A stretch of DNA of 64,000 nt. Source: Paenibacillus sp. FSL H8-0048 (GTDB taxonomy: Bacteria > Bacillota > Bacilli > Paenibacillales > Paenibacillaceae). The translations under genes were made by a program, and so were the position numbers. Of the stretch, positions 61,662 through 64,000 are shown in pieces. Every line of letters starts with the position of its first letter. Position 1 is the stretch's first letter. Below the pieces are notes generated by a model. The model ran no database searches. It saw nothing but the letters and a program-made list of their open reading frames with translations, and was not told the origin of the DNA. The stretch spans positions 1,364,001-1,428,000 of the forward strand of contig NZ_JBBODF010000001.1 in NCBI RefSeq assembly GCF_038002825.1, written 5' to 3'.

Positions 61662-62294
61662 ATGGAGCACCATAAAATCCCTGTATCCCATACCATAGAG
61701 CATCAAGGCCGGCTGATTTCTGTCCGTGGACCCTTAACTCCCGAAACGCTTCAGACCTTAAGCATGCACCGCGATCTGGACGCCTTCCGTAAGCCGCAGG
61801 AGCAGTTTGAAGCCTTGATCGAGATATCCGGCTTACCTGAAGGGCGTATCGTGGCAGCAGTGGTCTCAGACGTTATCGTGGGCTATGTTACTTTTCATTA
61901 CCCGGATGAACTGGAGTTATGGTCGCAGGGCGGGATGGAGGATCTGATTGAACTGGGAGCCATCGAAGTAGCTGACGAGTATCGCGGAAGCGGCCTTGCG
62001 AAGCTGCTGGTTTCAAGCGCTTTTGAAGAGGGACAGCTGGAGAACTGCATTGTATTCACTACCGAATATTATTGGCACTGGGACCTCAAGGGGAGCGGCC
62101 TTAGTGTATGGGAGTACCGCCAGATGATGGAGAAGCTGATGAAGACGGTAGATATGGTGTGGTATGCCACCGATGACCCGGAGATCTGCTCGCATCCGGC
62201 CAATTGCCTTATGGTGCGTATGGGCCGGGATGTGCCGCTGTCCTCCCGCGAGACCTTCGACCGGGTGCGCTTCAGACAGCGGTTTATGTATTAA
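61662..62294 (+). CDS. acuA: Acetoin utilisation protein AcuA, acetyltransferase of AcsA
   Basis: GNAT-type acetyltransferase that acetylates and inactivates acetyl-CoA synthetase in Bacillus. 210 aa, the same length as the Bacillus protein. The acetyl-CoA-binding stretch is VADEYRGSGLAKLLV (about residues 104-118). I start at ATG 61662 (MEHHKIPVSHTIEHQG) with GGAAGGGAG upstream; a 27-residue longer ORF is rejected. acuB and acuC do not follow: the next gene, mtnN, is on the opposite strand. Confidence 0.93.
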   Translation: MEHHKIPVSHTIEHQGRLISVRGPLTPETLQTLSMHRDLDAFRKPQEQFEALIEISGLPEGRIVAAVVSDVIVGYVTFHYPDELELWSQGGMEDLIELGAIEVADEYRGSGLAKLLVSSAFEEGQLENCIVFTTEYYWHWDLKGSGLSVWEYRQMMEKLMKTVDMVWYATDDPEICSHPANCLMVRMGRDVPLSSRETFDRVRFRQRFMY

Positions 62295-62315
62295 TTCAGG
62301 CGGCCTGCCTGCAGG

Positions 62316-63011
62316 TTACATAACCTTAAGCATATGCTCCAGAATGGCATGCGAATGCTGCGAGGCCGTTACGGTGAACTCACTGTAATTCATATGGGCT
62401 GAGCCGTCTGCTTTGTCTGACATGGAACGTACGATTACAAAAGGGACCCCGTTCATATAGCAGACCTGGGCGACCGCCGCGCCCTCCATCTCTGCGCAGG
62501 CCCCGCCCAGCTGCTCACGCAGCTTAGCTACGGACGCCCTGCTGGCAATGAATTGATCCCCGGACAGCACGATGCCTGTTACAGACTTCTGCCCCAGCTC
62601 TTGACAGGCCTCTTCTGCTAACTTCACCAGTAGCGGATCTGCCTGGAAGACAGAGATCTCCTGATACGGAATCACCCCTCTGGCATAGCCAAGCGCTGTA
62701 ACATCCATATCATGCTGAATGCAGGAGGATGAAATAACAATATCCCCGATGTTCAGCTCAGGATGCAGCGCTCCTGCTACTCCTGTGAACAGCACCTGCT
62801 CAACGTCGAAGCTGTCCAGCAGAATCTGGGTAGTTACGGCGGCGTTCACCTTCCCTACCCCTGATTTGCAGACCACGGCTGCCTTCCCGAACACTGTCCC
62901 TGCATAAAAGGTAATTCCGGCCTTCACTGTGGTCTGCCGATTCTCCATCTTTTCCAGCAGCAGCTTGATTTCTTCATCCATTGCACCAATCAGACCCAGA
63001 ACACCGCTCAT
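62316..63011 (-). CDS. mtnN: 5'-Methylthioadenosine/S-adenosylhomocysteine nucleosidase
   Basis: Cleaves MTA and SAH in methyl recycling. 231 aa. MSGVLGLIGAMDEEIKLL opens the protein; VLFTGVAGALHPELNIGDIVISS binds ribose and phosphate, and MEGAAVAQVCYMNGVPFVIVRSMSD (quoted in part) carries the catalytic Asp. The ATG has GGGGGAT upstream. It converges with acuA and follows ccpA. Confidence 0.95.
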   Translation of the reverse strand: MSGVLGLIGAMDEEIKLLLEKMENRQTTVKAGITFYAGTVFGKAAVVCKSGVGKVNAAVTTQILLDSFDVEQVLFTGVAGALHPELNIGDIVISSSCIQHDMDVTALGYARGVIPYQEISVFQADPLLVKLAEEACQELGQKSVTGIVLSGDQFIASRASVAKLREQLGGACAEMEGAAVAQVCYMNGVPFVIVRSMSDKADGSAHMNYSEFTVTASQHSHAILEHMLKVM

Positions 63012-63044
63012 TTCATATCCCCCTTGAACTTTATGCCCGCAAAC

Positions 63045-63067
63045 ATAAAAAGCTCCCGAAGGAGCTT
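63045..63067 (-). terminator. Terminator downstream of ccpA
   Basis: GAAGCTCC, TTCG loop, GGAGCTTTTTATG on the minus strand. Confidence 0.75.
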
Positions 63068-63105
63068 CTTATGAAACCTATATTCACGAGCTAAACATAC
63101 TAATT

Positions 63106-64000
63106 TTATTTGTTGACATGGTTGACAGATAGACGAAGAATGGTCTCATGCGGCAAAATAACCCGCGGATTCTCAACCGTCTCCTTCTTCATCAGCTTCG
63201 TCAGCAGTCTCATCGCTACAGCACCGAGATCATACATGGGCTGTGCTACAGTAGTGAGGAGCGGACGAACCATCGAAGCCATCCGGATGTTGTCTACACT
63301 GATAATCGAGAAGTCATCCGGCACCTTGAGGCCTTCATCCTGGATGCTGTGAATGGCGCCAATCGCCATCTCATCAGTAGCGGCAAAGATAGCCGTCGGC
63401 TTCTTCTTCAGACCCAGGAAGTACTTCATAGCTTCGACACCGGATTCGTAACGATAGTTACCGATGCGTACCAGATCCTCCTGATACTCGATACCTGCCG
63501 CCTCCAGCGCCTTCTTGTAGCCGTGGAACCGGGCATACCCGTTCGCAGGGTCCTGCAGTGTGCCGCTGATCATGGCGATCTCACGGTGTCCATGGCGGAT
63601 CAGCGTATTCACTGCATCAAATGCAGCCGTCTCGTGGTCGATATCCACGGATGGATACGTCCCCTTCTCATCGCGGGTCGCACAGAGCACGATAGGCACA
63701 GCAGAGGTCTGGAACGCCTGAATATGCTCTTCCGTAACGGTTCCGCCCATGAACAGCAGCCCGTCCACCTGCTTCTCAAGCAGTGTGTTAATGACACGAA
63801 TCTCTTTCTCTTTGCGCTTGTCAGCGTTGCAGAGAATAATGTTGTAATGATACATATTGGCAATATCTTCAATCCCGCGTGCAATTTCCGCAAAAATCGA
63901 GTTTGAGATATCAGGGATAACAACCCCTACGGTTGTCGTTTTCTTGCTGGCGAGACCTCTCGCCACAGCATTCGGACGATAGCCCAAACGCTCAATCGCT
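63106..64000 (-). CDS. ccpA: Catabolite control protein A (N-terminus outside window)
   Basis: LacI-family master regulator of carbon catabolite control; it binds cre sites together with Ser46-phosphorylated HPr or Crh. About 298 residues are visible. The first codons in the window read AIERLGYRPNAVARG, the end of the HTH and hinge helix, so the roughly 45-residue start lies beyond the right edge. The core follows with SKKTTTVGVVIPDISNSIF and GIEDIANMYHYNIILCN, which match CcpA rather than other LacI proteins. Its vicinity to acsA and acuA is conserved in Bacillales. Confidence 0.93.
   Translation of the reverse strand, partial: AIERLGYRPNAVARGLASKKTTTVGVVIPDISNSIFAEIARGIEDIANMYHYNIILCNADKRKEKEIRVINTLLEKQVDGLLFMGGTVTEEHIQAFQTSAVPIVLCATRDEKGTYPSVDIDHETAAFDAVNTLIRHGHREIAMISGTLQDPANGYARFHGYKKALEAAGIEYQEDLVRIGNYRYESGVEAMKYFLGLKKKPTAIFAATDEMAIGAIHSIQDEGLKVPDDFSIISVDNIRMASMVRPLLTTVAQPMYDLGAVAMRLLTKLMKKETVENPRVILPHETILRLSVNHVNK

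Noticed and set aside
1..64000. tRNA, rRNA, prophage or insertion sequence genes
   Set aside because: I saw no cloverleaf, rRNA, integrase or transposase-like sequence in the window.

Overview
The window looks like a chromosomal segment of a moderately high-GC, endospore-forming Bacillota, most likely Paenibacillus or a close relative. Evidence for this is the sporulation and germination genes (spoVM, a gerA-type tricistron), the low-GC Gram-positive regulators and housekeeping genes (ccpA, remA, rpoZ, ricF/ylbG, ylaN, prkC/prpC), and many GTG/TTG starts behind strong GGAGG-type ribosome binding sites. The species call is inference. I see no rRNA, tRNA, prophage, insertion sequence or CRISPR array. 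Nearly all of the window is ordinary core chromosome.

Layout. 1-7.1 kb (mostly minus): recG (cut by the window edge), a DegV/FakB-like fatty-acid-binding protein, fakA, then rpmB (plus), the 26-codon spoVM, rpe and rsgA. 7.2-11.3 kb (minus): prkC, prpC and rlmN, tightly packed, with an ATGA overlap between prpC and prkC. 11.4-18.2 kb (minus): coaBC-priA-def-fmt-rsmB, with overlaps at most junctions. 18.3-22.4 kb (minus): yitJ-like MTHFR/homocysteine methyltransferase, yicC-type RNase, remA, gmk, rpoZ, ended by a hairpin-rich intergenic stretch. 22.6-26.8 kb: a small membrane protein and a gerA-gerC-gerB operon. 27-32.8 kb: dapF, a Ca-type P-ATPase, and divergent rqcH.

The most unusual stretch is 32.87-33.54 kb: thirteen tandem copies of a 52-bp unit directly downstream of rqcH and before a strong terminator. 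Each unit carries a 9-bp hairpin, and differences between units almost always keep the pairing (one compensatory A-T to T-A exchange, the rest G.U wobbles in the rqcH sense). 33.7-38.1 kb holds a PHP phosphoesterase, a LysR regulator, a small basic protein of unknown role, and a c-di-GMP pair in which what is often one EAL-CBS-GGDEF protein is split into two overlapping genes. 38.2-41 kb: an MFS exporter with two palindromic sites before it, marR, ylbG and ricF. 41-44.7 kb: a bacterial XPB-like helicase and its large partner protein, with start and stop overlapping.

44.8-55.4 kb: CBS protein, M20 amidohydrolase, yugN-ftsW, Asp23-family protein, Ca/H antiporter, ylaN, an HPr-like protein lacking the catalytic histidine, M29 aminopeptidase, a lipoprotein and a GAF-GGDEF diguanylate cyclase. 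55.4-59.7 kb: rpsD with a long structured leader, then a class A penicillin-binding protein with an FN3 domain and a low-complexity tail. 59.7-64 kb: acsA and divergent acuA with a cre-like box between them, mtnN, and ccpA (cut by the right edge). acsA is the enzyme, acuA its probable acetylating inhibitor and CcpA the probable repressor, so this end forms a coherent acetate-use module.
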